DNA of 64,000 bases from Metamycoplasma alkalescens (GTDB lineage Bacteria; Bacillota_I; Bacilli_A; Mycoplasmatales; Metamycoplasmataceae), in the NCBI RefSeq assembly GCF_900476125.1, contig NZ_LS991949.1, positions 124,001-188,000 of the forward strand. Reading direction: 5' to 3'. The notes under the pieces were generated by a model. The model was not told the DNA's origin, searched no databases, and worked only from the letters and a program-made list of their open reading frames with translations. Each line of letters starts with the position of its first letter. The first letter of the stretch is position 1. A program made the translations under genes and the position numbers. This document shows positions 38,888-50,146 of this stretch, in pieces.

Positions 38888-39127
38888 TTATAAGCAATAA
38901 TGAAATCCGATGTTCAATCCAGTTTTATTATCAGCATCTTCTCATTTGGCATTAAAATCTTTGGTTTTAATTTCGCCTTTTGGTGCGCTTAATGAACGAA
39001 TTAAACCAGCTGTTGAAGTAATTGCTGAAGTAATGATTGGAATCGCACCAATAATTGAAGTAATTAAAGCTGAAATGGCAAATCCACCGCTAATTTCATT
39101 ACATTGCTTTTGGTTAAGTTTTTGCAT
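38888..39127 (-). CDS. Small peptide with double-glycine-type leader, bacteriocin-like precursor
   Basis: 79 residues (TGA as Trp). ATG 39127 is preceded on the minus strand by a perfect AAGGAGG. The N-terminus MQKLNQKQCNEISGG looks like a double-glycine leader of bacteriocins and peptide pheromones, which C39-type ABC transporters cleave after GG. The predicted mature part starts with a hydrophobic, Ile/Ala/Gly/Ser/Thr-rich stretch (about residues 16-45) that could insert in membranes. A polar, charged tail (KGEIKTKDFNAKWED...) ends in HYCL. No transporter or immunity gene is in the window. Assignment rests only on architecture. Confidence 0.6.
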
Positions 39128-39200
39128 TTTTTACCTCCTTATTTATTTTTTATCCCACTTAATTCCTTTTTAATTGCATAATAAGAAAAAATGAAGAAAA

Positions 39201-39228
39201 AAACAGTCATTTTTAAAGTTGACTGTTT
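39201..39228 (-). terminator. Terminator of the ileS-lspA operon
   Basis: AAACAGTCA / TGACTGTTT (9-bp stem) overlaps the last codons of lspA. Read on the minus strand it runs into TTTTTCTTC-type T-rich DNA. Confidence 0.7.
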
Positions 39229-39800
39229 ATAAATTCTTCTTTTTTATTTTTTGCTTTTTGACTACTAATAATTGATTGGACAATAATTGCAACGAATAAT
39301 CCAATTGCGCCAATTACTAACCAAACATCAGCGATATTAAAAACTCCTTTATTAACTCAAGGAAGATTAATTATATCCCTAACTCCCTTAAACAAAAAGC
39401 GATCAATCATATTCCCAAATGAACCTGCACTTATAACTGCTAAAAAAACTGTAATGTAAATCAGTTTTTTTTCTTTAATAAAAGTTACAGCTCAAAGTGC
39501 ACCAAAAAAGATAAGAAAACTAATTGTATGTAAAAATGGTAAATTCGTTTCAAAAAAACCAATTGTTGTCCCATTATGTAAAACGGATTTAAAAATAATA
39601 AATTTATTTCCAAATTCATAATCAGTGTTGACAATCAAGTTTTTTTTGTCATCCCATTTGAAAATAAATTCTTTTGTTAGCAAGTCAATTGCTAATAGAA
39701 TAAGAAAACTTCCAAGAAAAATAGCAACATTAATTAAAATGAATTTTCAATGAAGTTTTCAATATTCTTTTGAAAAATATCTTACTCTATTATTTTCCAT
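39213..39800 (-). CDS. lspA: Lipoprotein signal peptidase (signal peptidase II)
   Basis: 195 residues. The membrane aspartyl protease cuts prolipoproteins before the lipidated cysteine and so acts on the many lipoproteins of this window. Catalytic aspartates are in GNMIDR and FNIADVW. Four transmembrane segments are visible. N-terminal [14 protein letters not shown] is longer than in many homologues. Its ATG (39800) lies inside the end of ileS, an 11-base overlap that implies coupled translation; ileS-lspA is a common bacterial pairing. Confidence 0.93.
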
Positions 39801-42462
39801 TGATGACATCCTCACATCTTTTACATATTTCAAGTTCAAAATTAAAATCTGCTTTTTCAAAATGATTTCAACATCTTAGACATTTTTCTGATGGAAGTTT
39901 TTCAATTTTAAATTCATTTCCAATTGAAACTTTAGCAACCATTAATAATTTTGTTAATGGTAATGATTTAATAAATTCTGAATCTGTTTTGATTGTTATA
40001 AACGCTTCATTTTGTCTTTTAATTTCTTGTTTTTTGATTTTTTCTTCAATCATTTTATAAACTTCATTTTTTAGAACAAAAAATTCTTCCCATTTTTCAC
40101 TTAATTGATTTTTTTGTTCCAATGCAAAATTTCATTTTAATAAATGCGCTGAAGGCAATTTATTTGGTTCATTGAAATATTGATAAACTTCTTCCATTGT
40201 TGTTGGTAAGATTGGACTTAAACTTAGAATCAAGAATTTAATAATTTTTGCAAATAAAGTTTGGATTTGTCTTCTTTCAAAATCATTGCTTTTGTTTAAA
40301 TACAAAATATCTTTTGTGATTGAAATATAGTATGAACTTAGATTGATAATAAAGTTATTGATTTCTTTAATTACATTGACAAATTTATAATTTTCATAAT
40401 AAGAAAAAACTTTTGCTTCAAGATTAATTAATTTTTCTTCCATTAGAGCATGAATTGAATCTAATTTGACAAAATTAAAATCAAAATCAGTAATCCCGCC
40501 AAGCATGAACTTAATTGTATTTCTTAATTTACGATATATTTCAATATTTTGTTCAAGAATTTTATCATCAATTGCAATATCGGCACTATATTCAGAATTT
40601 GCTGCTCATAATCTTAAAATATCTGAACCATGTTTTTTTACAACATCAAGTGGATCAACGGTATTATTCAATGATTTAGACATTTTTCTACCCTTGCCAT
40701 CCAAAACAAAACCATGAGATAAAAAAGCTTTAAACGGACTCTTTTTCCTTCAAGCAACAGAATTAATCATTGAGCTATTAAATCATCCACGGTATTGATC
40801 TGATCCTTCTAAATATAAATCAAAAGGAGCTTCAATGTTATTCGGTTTTACACCTAATGATGTTGACCCTGAATCAAACCAAACATCCATAATATCATTT
40901 TCTTTGCTAAATCCTTTATTTCTTCATTTTAAAGGAAGCAATTCATCAACATCTTTTTCATATCAAATATTGCTACCATGTTTTTCAACTAAATCAATCA
41001 CATAATCAAAAATTTCTTCTTCTAAAACTGGATTTTTGTTTTGATCATAAAAAACAATAATCGGTACACCTCAACTTCTTTGTCTTGAAATACATCAAGT
41101 ATCACGATTTTCTAACATTAATTCCAATCTTGATTTTGATCAATCATTATAAGTTTTTACATTTTCAATTTCATCCAAAATGTTTTGCTTAATTTTTTTA
41201 AGTGAAACAAATCATTGCGGGGTTGCTCGATACATGATTGGTAAATGTGTTCTTCAGTCATGCGGATATGAGTGTTTAATTTTTTTAAACCCAAGCAATA
41301 AATTGTTTTTTTCCAAAAATTTTCCAATCAATGGATTTGCATCATCATAAAAAAGATTTTTAAACATCAGCGCATGTTCATTTAGCATTCCATCATCATT
41401 AACATGCATGATTTTAACTAAATTATTTTTATTGCCAATAATAAAGTCATCTTCCCCAAAAAGCGGTGCCATATGCACTAATCCACTTCCATTTTCAAGA
41501 CTAACATGATGACCTTCAACAACTGGACAAATTAATTGGTTAATTGGACTTTGGTATTTTATTCCTAAAAGATCTTCACCTTTGAATTCATTGCCAATAA
41601 TTTGATAGTTTTCTCATTTACATTGAATCGCAACAGATTCTAACAAGTCTTTTGCTAAGATATAAATTTGTTCATTGACTTTAATTTTGATATATGAAAA
41701 GTCTTTGTTAATTGCAACTCCTGAGTTTGCAATTAAAGTTCAAGGTGTTGTTGTTCAAATAATTAAATTTTCATTTTCTTGAATTATTTTATTTCCAAAA
41801 ACAATTTTGAATGAAACAAATAAAGATGGTGAAATATGGTCTGCATATTCAACTTCAGCTTCAGCCAATGCAGATTGTGATGATGGCGACCAATAAATTG
41901 GTTTAAGATCTTTATAAATTAAACCATCAAAAATCATTTTTTTAAATAAGCGAAGCTGTTGTGCTTCAAATTTTTTATCAAGTGTGACATAAATTTCTTT
42001 AAAGTCAGTTAACATTGATAATTTTTTGAATTGTTCTTTTTGTTTTTCAATTTGACTCAAAGCATACTTGGCACATGCATTCCTTAATTCTGGAATTGAA
42101 AAATCTTTTGCATTCATTTTCTTTTCAACAAGCATTTTATGTTCAATTGGCAATCCATGTGTGTCTCAACCTGGAACAAAAGGACTGAAATATCCTTGCA
42201 TATTTTTTGAACGTACAATAATATCTTTTAAAATTTTATTTAATGCATGCCCAACATGAATATTGCCATTGGCATATGGTGGACCATCATGTAAGACAAA
42301 GTTCTTATTGCCTTGATTTGATTTCAGGATTTGCTGATATAAGTTCATTTTTTGTCATTTTTCATTGAAAAAAGCTTCTTTTTCAACCAAGTTTGCTTTC
42401 ATTGAAAAATCAGTTTGTGGCATTAAAAGTGTGTTCTTATAATCTTTATTTTTTTTCTCCAT
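39790..42462 (-). CDS. ileS: Isoleucyl-tRNA synthetase
   Basis: 890 residues. The class I enzyme charges tRNA-Ile and edits mischarged valine. HIGH-type motif in [13 protein letters not shown], the WDTHGLPIE sequence soon after, KMSKS in [13 protein letters not shown], and a C-terminal zinc finger (CLRC and CKRC pairs, about residues 860-885). Start ATG 42462 follows AAGAAGGAAATT on the minus strand. It contains many TGA Trp codons. Divergent from leuS. Confidence 0.96.
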
Positions 42463-42683
42463 AATTTCCTTCTTTTTGTTTCTAAATAATTCAAAAAATA
42501 ATACATAAATTTTACAATATTTATTTTAAAGTATTGCCAATCATTTTAAACTTAATTTGCTTCTAAAAATTTTATTTAATAAAATTGTTTAATTTAATTG
42601 CTTTCAAAATTAGTAATTTTTTTTCTTAAACATATTAGCATTTTTAAAATTAAAATTAAAAAAAGAAAAAAGCAATATTAAGA

Positions 42684-42689
42684 TAAAAT
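42684..42689 (+). promoter_or_regulatory. Putative -10 box of leuS, implying a leaderless transcript
   Basis: TAAAAT ends 7 bases before ATG 42697. A normal start point would therefore fall at or next to the start codon, and no purine-rich ribosome-binding site precedes it. The 234-base divergent interval 42463-42696 shows no gene. Confidence 0.45.
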
Positions 42690-42696
42690 TAATACC

Positions 42697-45102
42697 ATGT
42701 ATAATCATAAATTAATTGAAAAAAAATGACAAAAATTTTGAGAAGATAATAAATCATTCAAAACAACAAATAGAAGCAATAAAAAAGCTTATATTTTAGA
42801 TATGTTTCCTTATCCTTCAGGAGCTGGGTTACATGTTGGACACCTAGAAGGATATACAGCTACAGATATTATTGCAAGGTATAAACGTCTAAATGGGTTT
42901 GATGTTTTGCATCCAATTGGTTGGGATGCATTTGGATTGCCCGCTGAACAATATGCGTTAAAAACAGGAAATCATCCAGCCTCATTTACAATCAAAAATA
43001 TTGATAATTTTCGTAAGCAGTTAAAACTAATGGGTTTTTCTTATGATTATGATAAAGAAATTAATACAACTGATCCAAAATTTTATTATTGAACACAATG
43101 AATTTTCAAGGAATTGTATAAAAAAGGTTTAGCTTCAATCGAAGAGATTGATGTAAATTGATGTGAACAACTTGGTACCGTCTTAGCAAATGAAGAAATT
43201 ATTGATTTAAATGGCAAAAAAGTCTCAGAACGTGGCAATTATCCTGTGGTTCGTAAACCAATGAAACAATGAGTTTTAAAAATTACAGAATATGCTGAAA
43301 AATTACTTGAAGAATTAGATAATTTAGATTGACCAGAAAGTCTAAAATTATTGCAAAAAAATTGAATTGGTAAATCAAAAGGTCATGTCGTTGAATGAGA
43401 TATCAAAAATCATTCGGGGACATTGGAAACTTTTACAACCCGTTTAGATACAATCTATGGTGTTTCAGCTTTAATAATTAGTCCTGAACATCCGCTTCTT
43501 CTAGAAATTTGTGATCAATCTCTAAAAAATCAAATAGAAGAATATATTGCAACTACAAAAGAAAAAAATGATTTAGAAAGAACACAATTAAGCAAAGAAA
43601 AAACAGGATTATTTATTGGAGCGTATGCAATTCATCCTCTAACAAAGCAAGAAATTCCAATTTGGGCTTCAGATTATGTTTTAATGAATTATGGTAGTGG
43701 GGCATTGATGTTAGTCCCAGCTCATGATAGTCGTGATTTTGAATTTGCTAAAAAATTTAATTTAGAAATTAAGGCTGTTCTTGAAGCAAACACTCTACCT
43801 TTTTTGGATGATGCAGCACATTGTAATTCAGAATTTGCTAATGGTCTAAATATCAAAGAAGCAAAAAAAGTTATTTATCAAGAGCTAATCAAACTTAATA
43901 AGGCTAAAGAAAAAACGAATTTTAAATTAAGAGATTGAATTTTTTCACGTCAAAGATATTGAGGCGAACCATTCCCAGTTTTATTTGATGAAAATAATCA
44001 AATTCATTTAGTTGAAAATTTAGTTAAGCTTCCAGAAATTGATAACATTAAACCTTCAAATTCAACACAAGGGCCTTTAGCAAATATAAAAAGTTGAATC
44101 AATGTTGAAATTGATAATAAAAAATATGCTCATGATACAAATGTTATGCCACAATGAGCAGGATCAAGTTGATATTTTTTAGCTTATATCTTAAAAAATG
44201 AAGACGGTAGTTATTTAGCTCTCAATTCAAATGAAGCTAAAAAAAGATTTGAAAAATGAATGCCAGTAGATTTATATATTGGTGGCCAAGAACATGCAGT
44301 TTTACATTTACTTTATGCAAGATTTTGACATCGTTTTTTATATGATATTGGGATTGTTAATACAAAAGAACCATTTTATAAAATTATTAATCAAGGTTTA
44401 GTTTTAGGACCAGATGGTCAAAAGATGTCTAAATCCCTTGGTAACGTTATTAATCCAGATGAGTTAGTTTCAGAATTTGGAGCTGATGCATTGAGATTAT
44501 ATGAAATGTTTATGGGTCCAATTACTGATTCAAAAGCATGAAATACTGATTCTTTAAATGGCATCAGAAAATGACTTGATAAGATCGATTTAGTTTTTAA
44601 TAATCTATTAAAAAATATCAATCCGAACTCCAAAAACCCTGAGTTAGATAGTCAAATTAATCAATTAATTCTAGATATTACAAATAATATTGAAAAATAC
44701 AAATTCAATATTGCAATTAGCAAATTAATGGTGTTCATAAACTACTTATCAACACTTAAAGAAATCAATTCAACTGATGTAATTAGAGATTTTGGAATCT
44801 TATTATCACCATTTGCACCACATTTTGCTGAAGAAATTTTATTTAATATTAATGAAAAACCACTTCAATATCAATCTTGACCAATCGTTAATTTAGATAA
44901 AATAATAAATAAAAATCCTCAGATTGGAATTCAAATAAATGGCAAAATTCGAGCACAAATGGAAATTATTCCTTCTTGAAATGAAAAAGAAATTGTTAGT
45001 CAAGCAATATCATTACCATCAGTAAAAAAATGGATTGAAGATAAACAAATTATTAAAACTATATATGTTGAAAATAAGATTTTAAATATCATTGTTAAAT
45101 AA
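42697..45102 (+). CDS. leuS: Leucyl-tRNA synthetase
   Basis: 801 residues. Class I synthetase with [14 protein letters not shown] (HIGH-type), the [14 protein letters not shown] block, connective editing domain ([20 protein letters not shown]) and [16 protein letters not shown] near residue 575. The C-terminal anticodon-binding domain is present. Start ATG 42697 matches the expected N-terminus ([15 protein letters not shown]). No Shine-Dalgarno is visible. Confidence 0.96.
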
Positions 45103-45157
45103 GAATCATACTTAATTCAGTTAGATATTATTTTTTGTTTCTGTTAATTAACTTTTA

Positions 45158-45163
45158 TATAAT
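45158..45163 (+). promoter_or_regulatory. Putative -10 box of a second leaderless gene
   Basis: A perfect TATAAT ends 7 bases before ATG 45171. No ribosome-binding site intervenes, so the predicted transcript starts at about the ATG. Confidence 0.5.
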
Positions 45164-45170
45164 TTAAATT

Positions 45171-45566
45171 ATGGAAAATAGTAGAAAACTTAGAAATTTT
45201 GCAATTGCCTATTTATCATTATTTTTTATAAATATAGCAATAATTATCATATTAGTCTCAGCGAGCTTATTTAGTGCAGGTATTATATTAAACGGATCTA
45301 AACCAGATTCACTACTAAATTTAGCGATCGGAGGAAATATAACCGTTGCATTGATATCATATTTATTAATTATTCCAATTTCAATTGCAATGGTAGTTTT
45401 ATTGATATGGTCAGCAATCATTGCTCCAAATCAAAAATACCTAGTGTTATTTATAGTGGGAAATATTTTTTGAATTGTTGCAATAGTAGGAATGATAATG
45501 TATTTAGTTGAATCAAAAAGATCAAATTTCTATCAAAGCACTTATAGTGACAATATAACAATATAA
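45171..45566 (+). CDS. Small three-TM membrane protein, unknown function
   Basis: 131 residues. Basic N-terminus (MENSRKLRNF) and three hydrophobic segments (about residues 10-38, 52-86 and 92-115), with a polar C-terminus. No recognised family. It appears monocistronic, between its own -10 box and a strong terminator at 45589. Confidence 0.65.
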
Positions 45567-45588
45567 AGTAAATTAAGTTAATTGAAAA

Positions 45589-45626
45589 AAAATAGTTCTT
45601 GGCCTATGCTAAGAACTATTTTAAAT
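45589..45626 (+). terminator. Strong terminator
   Basis: Perfect 12-bp stem AAAATAGTTCTT / AAGAACTATTTT with a 10-base loop. The symmetric A and T flanks allow function in either direction. Confidence 0.8.
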
Positions 45627-45727
45627 AATTTATTCAATTTAAAATGTAATATTACTATATAAATTAATGGTAAAATTTATTATATAGGTTGAAAACTATA
45701 TAATATATTAGATATAAGGGGAAGAAA

Positions 45728-47161
45728 ATGGCAATACCAGAAAAAATTAAAAGAGTATCAAGACCTAAAAATACAGTTATAAAGGACTATTTTGGGAAGT
45801 ATAAAGTAGTAAAAAGAACTAGCAAATATGTAAATGGTAAGGCAATTCCTAAAGATTTAGAAATTGTTGGCGAAATTATTGATTACAAATTTGTTCCATA
45901 TCCAGAACCAATTCCAGTTGGTACAAAAACAAAGGAAACTGTAATATCAAAGATAAAAGACTTTGGAAATATTGAATTAATAACTAAGTATACTAAGGAT
46001 ATATTAAAAGAATTACGGAATTTTTTTGATACAAAGGTAGCAAATTTTATTTATTCATTAGCAGTCATGAAATCAATAAATCCAGAAGCAATTGATGATG
46101 ATTTTAAGTTGCTCTATGAAACATCTTTTCTATCTGAAAAATTTAGAAATTTAAATTTTGATGTAAGAAATTTAGATAAATTAATTCTTAATTACAATTC
46201 ATGATACTCACAAACTGAATGATTCATGAATGAAAGAATAAAAAAGTTTAGAGATACTAGAAATGTCGTATTGGCGTCATTTAAATGATTTTTTACAGAA
46301 GAAAATATGTTTTTAAATTACGAACCATCGATTACTTGAAGTAAAATGAAATTTCTATATATTTTTGATTTTATTACTAAAGAACCTATATTTCACAGAC
46401 CATTTGTAGAAAATATCTTTAATGGTAGAACATTTTATGATTTTTTTAACTCGAAAGATGAATTTTCAAATAAATTTGTTATTTTTGATAATGAAATGGA
46501 AAAGGATGAAATAGAAAAAGTTCTTAAAAATAATCAAGATATTAAGTACATTAAACCTTTAGATGTTCATGCAGAATCCTTTAACATTGATGAACTGCTT
46601 TCATCGAGTGGATGATTAGCAATACATAATTACTATAAAAGCAATAGTGCTGTAAGTGGATTAAAAATAAATGATAATTCTAAGTTTATATACGCATTCA
46701 GAGATTTTGACGAAGCAATTAGAATGGGCCGTGAACGTCTAGCTATGATTGATGAAACTTATAGATATTCCGATCTATTAAGAGATAGGAAGTATGATGG
46801 TATTACAATCGTTGAGTCAAATATTGATACTCATTTAGAAGAGATATATATGCTATATAATAGTCATCCTAATGTGATTCAAGATTTGAAATTTACTAAG
46901 AATCTAATAAGTAGCACTGAAAGATCTGCTAATTCAGTATTACATAAGGCAATGAGCGAATTTGTAAACTTTTTAGCTAAACTTATAAAATTCAAAATTG
47001 AGAATATTTTAAAAGAAAAGGAAGTTGATAATGAATATTCATATAAACAGATAATCAAACGTTTAGGATATTATCGTAAGCAACAAAGTAAAGAAGGCAA
47101 TTGAATATCAGTAGAAAAACCAAAAGAAATAACCAAATTAGCAAAAATTTTTAATTTATAG
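45728..47161 (+). CDS. Transposase-derived protein (IS1634/IS4-like), catalytically altered
   Basis: 477 residues, uninterrupted. The N-terminus (RPKNTVIKDYFGKYKVVKRT) and plan recall IS1634/IS4-type DDE transposases: FDFITKEPIFHRPFVENIF resembles the first-Asp region, KFVIFDNEMEKDEIE keeps a candidate second Asp, and YDGITIVESNIDTHLEEIY followed by a helical block resembles the YREKK-type third region. There the catalytic Glu seems replaced (NVIQDLKFTKN). AAGGGGAAG precedes ATG 45728. I see no inverted repeats or duplications. It may be a decayed or a repurposed transposase. Homology is judged by eye only. Confidence 0.55.
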
Positions 47162-47301
47162 ATAACTATAAATTTAGCATATTACAGTAATCTATTATTG
47201 AATAAAAAGTCTCATTTTTGTTAGTTTGTCAATATTAATTTCTGTAAAAAAATAGGAATAATATATTAAAACTAAAAGGTTAGACACATTTAGTATTTAT
47301 A

Positions 47302-49623
47302 TTAATTTGGATTCAATTTTATTGTATGTAAATTATCACTTTTTAGTTTTTTAATTACATTTTCTAATATGTTTCCATCATTCTTGTTTTTATAATCACC
47401 TTGTCCTTGAATAAGATTGATTGCGTTTGTTGTTGTATTATGCTCAGAATCTTCTGTGAGCAAATAATTTATGCCAACAAGATTGAATGATGAATCTATT
47501 ACCATTGATCCTGAGGAACCGCTATCTAAAGCATTGTGTTTCTCATTCTTTTCTATTCTTGTGTATAAAGTAGAATGTTGAGTAAGGATATTTAGTGGCA
47601 TACCATGTTCATTTTCTACAAATGGTTTTGTGTATTCTTCCCAATTATTTTTATGTGAATTTCAATCCTTATTTAATGATTCATTGTATCTTACTCATAG
47701 ACTTTTAAAGTCATCATCCTTAACGTAGCGATTTTGTGTGCTAATAATCCCACCAATTGATTTATTACCTTTAAAACTAAAATTAGGATAACCTGCATAA
47801 AATTGTGTTTTGTAAGGACTCATTAATTCATTTTTTCCTAAACCAATATATCAATCTTTTTCTTTATTAGTTCCAATTATTTCATCTAACTTTGGAAGAA
47901 TTAATTTTAATTGACTTTTTTTAATTTTTATTTTTAATAAAACAAAATCTGCACCAGCATTTTTTGTTTTCCCGATTCTAGTCTCACTATCATATTCTTC
48001 AAATCATTTACCTGCTGTATCTGGATGATCAATCATAAAATCATTAATTTCGTAACGTGGTGTGTAATATGGCATATCTAAATATTGTGAATATGATTCA
48101 ATAGTTGGTATTGCTTCATTTTTATCAACATATGCTGAATTGCTACTTAAAAATTCATCTTTAGCTCTCAGTGTCATGAATTTAGCATTGGTGCGATTCT
48201 TTAAATTATTTCAATAGTTATCTCAATCATTCGGATCATAGAATCCAGCTTTTCATCATTTAGAATTGATGTTATTATCATTTTTTCTAAAATATAGACT
48301 TTTATCAAAAATTTTATTTAAACTAAAAACATGTATATTAGTAGCAACTAATAATTCTCAGTAATCTTGCTTTTCAGCTTCTTTATTAATTATTCGATCA
48401 ACCACTCACATACTGCCACCACTACTAGTATGTCCCAAATGTTCTTTTTGTATTCTAAAAGGATCTCTAAATCACTCGGTACCATAATATAGCATCATAA
48501 AACTTCGGTCATAAATGTATTGATAAAAATCAAGATTACTTTTTAGATAAGAAGTATTTGTTTTGTCGATTTTTAAATAGTATTTTTGATTATTTTTATT
48601 TGTTATAAGCAACTCAATTTCACCAATTTCATCATTGAAATTCGATTGAATTTTAATTATATTTTCAATATTTAATAATTTAGAAATACTTTTAAAATTC
48701 ATGTAATAGAATAATTGATTTAAATTTGAAGGAAGATAACCAAAAGGATTTTTCTTAATTATTTCATAGTCATTAAGTCTTATAACCTTTGCATCGTCTT
48801 TATCTTTTTCATTGAAATTATTTAAATAATATTGCTTTACCATTCCATCGACTGAAATGTGATCATTATAGAATGCAACTTTTTCTCTTGAGTTATTTCC
48901 ATAATGACCATAAAAACCAATATCTTTAGCATACTCTCAAAATTGCTTCTCAATATCATTATTAGAAGTATAACTTCTAAAGTCAACTTGACTACCATTA
49001 TCTCCATTTCTTAAAAAAACATTAATATTATGAGATGCAGTTTTAAATTTAGGTGTTTTTCTTGTTATTGTATAAACATCATTATTAAATAAGAATTCAT
49101 CATCGAACAAGTGTGAATCAAGAAAGTATTGCGGATTTTTATTTATAGTATAAATTTTGCTATCATCATAAATTAGTTTTTCATTGTTATGATAAATTGG
49201 TTTGTTGTTTGGTTTAGGTTCTTCATTATTATTTTTTGAAGGGTTTAGATTGATTGGATTATTGATTGGATCGTTTGTTGGATTTTTGAAATTGAAAAAT
49301 GTTTCTTCTTTAATTATTTCGTTGACATTTTGTTTAGATGTTGAATCTTTCTTAATAATCTTTATTCTTATGATTAGACTATCATTATTTTTTATGATTT
49401 GATCTTTTATGACATCATATTTTTCTCTATCATAATTCAAAACAACATCATTTCAACCTACTGTATTAAGAACTAAATTTTCTTTGTTTGGAATTGTAAT
49501 TTTTATTTCATTGTTTTTAATTTCATTATGTTGATTATGTATTTTTGATTGGCATGAAATACCTAGTAAAGGAAAACTACTAATTAGTAAACTAGATATC
49601 AATTTAAATTTATTCTTAGTCAT
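47302..49623 (-). CDS. DUF31-type trypsin-like serine protease lipoprotein, not MIB-paired
   Basis: 773 residues. ATG 49623, signal with lipobox LGISC, an Asn/Pro-rich linker (about residues 115-140), then a large domain with the same catalytic layout as MIP: His431 in TNIHV, Asp559 in GADFVLLKI and Ser704 in DSGSSGSMV. It lacks the coiled-coil arm and MIP-specific sequences (TNSHVA, GGASGSS), so it is a distant relative rather than a fourth MIP. No MIB gene is adjacent. Substrate unknown; a surface-exposed protease is the safest reading. 47162-47301 downstream shows no feature. Confidence 0.78.
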
Positions 49624-49717
49624 AAGTTAGTTTTTTTCTTTTTAGAGTTTTTTTAAATTTATTTTAGATAAATATTTTAGCAGTTTTAAATTCATTCTTT
49701 GTTTAAAGAGTAAATAA

Positions 49718-49739
49718 AAAACTCAATTGCTTGAGTTTT
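49718..49739 (-). terminator. Terminator of the tRNA unit
   Basis: AAAACTCAA / TTGAGTTTT enclose a 4-base loop, followed on the minus strand by a T-rich run. It lies 20 bases beyond the tRNA-Gln 3' end. Confidence 0.75.
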
Positions 49740-49759
49740 AATTTGTCAAATAAATGATA

Positions 49760-49834
49760 TGGCTGCCCTTGTTAGATTCGAACTAACGAATGGCGGTACC
49801 AAAAACCGCTGCCTTTCCACTTGGCTAAAGGGCA
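49760..49834 (-). tRNA. tRNA-Gln (anticodon TTG)
   Basis: 75 bases including an encoded CCA. Acceptor TGCCCTT pairs with AAGGGCA. The anticodon stem GCGGT / ACCGC holds loop TTTTGGT with TTG as anticodon. T arm GTTAG-TTCGAAT-CTAAC is canonical. Confidence 0.95.
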
Positions 49835-49837
49835 AAA

Positions 49838-49921
49838 TGGTGGAGGGGGAGGGATTCGAACCCCCGAACCGTGAGGAAGTGGGTTACAGCCACCCGCGTT
49901 TGGCCGCTTCGCTACCCCTCC
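49838..49921 (-). tRNA. tRNA-Tyr (anticodon GTA)
   Basis: 84 bases with encoded CCA. Acceptor GGAGGGG / CCCCTCC, anticodon stem around CTGTAAC with GTA, and the long variable arm expected for bacterial tRNA-Tyr. T loop GTTCGAATC. It is transcribed before tRNA-Gln, with only 3 bases between. Confidence 0.95.
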
Positions 49922-49941
49922 ATTCAATCAATCGCAAGAAA

Positions 49942-49971
49942 ATTATATTATAAAATCAAAACTTTATGCAA
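49942..49971 (-). promoter_or_regulatory. Promoter of the tRNA-Tyr/tRNA-Gln unit
   Basis: On the minus strand TTGCAT (49971-49966), 18 bases and TATAAT (49947-49942) form a good consensus promoter about 20 bases upstream of tRNA-Tyr. A second TATAAT abuts it at 49952-49947. Confidence 0.6.
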
Positions 49972-50146
49972 AAAAATCTAAATTTTATTTTTTAGTTTAA
50001 AAGGTTTTAAATTTTGCTAAATTTTTAATTATTTTTTTTAAAATCAAATTGATTTATTAAGGTTGTTTGCAGATTTTGAGTGCTATAATTCAATATTATA
50101 CAATCAAGTATTTTTGAAATTGCTTAATTAAAAAAAAGGAGATATT

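Noticed and set aside
38910..39173. 87-codon plus-strand frame opposite the double-glycine peptide
   Set aside because: No ribosome-binding site, and the opposite strand has a perfect one plus a leader-like N-terminus. The mirror frame is hydrophobic only because its complement is.
45627..45727. Inverted repeats flanking the transposase-like gene
   Set aside because: TAATATTACTA-type sequences upstream and TATTACAGTAAT downstream resemble each other only loosely; no consistent terminal repeat or duplication.
49759..49953. Plus-strand frame of 64 codons over the tRNAs
   Set aside because: It is entirely explained by tRNA-Gln and tRNA-Tyr on the minus strand. This tRNA antisense translation (RFELTNGG) is a well-known false gene.
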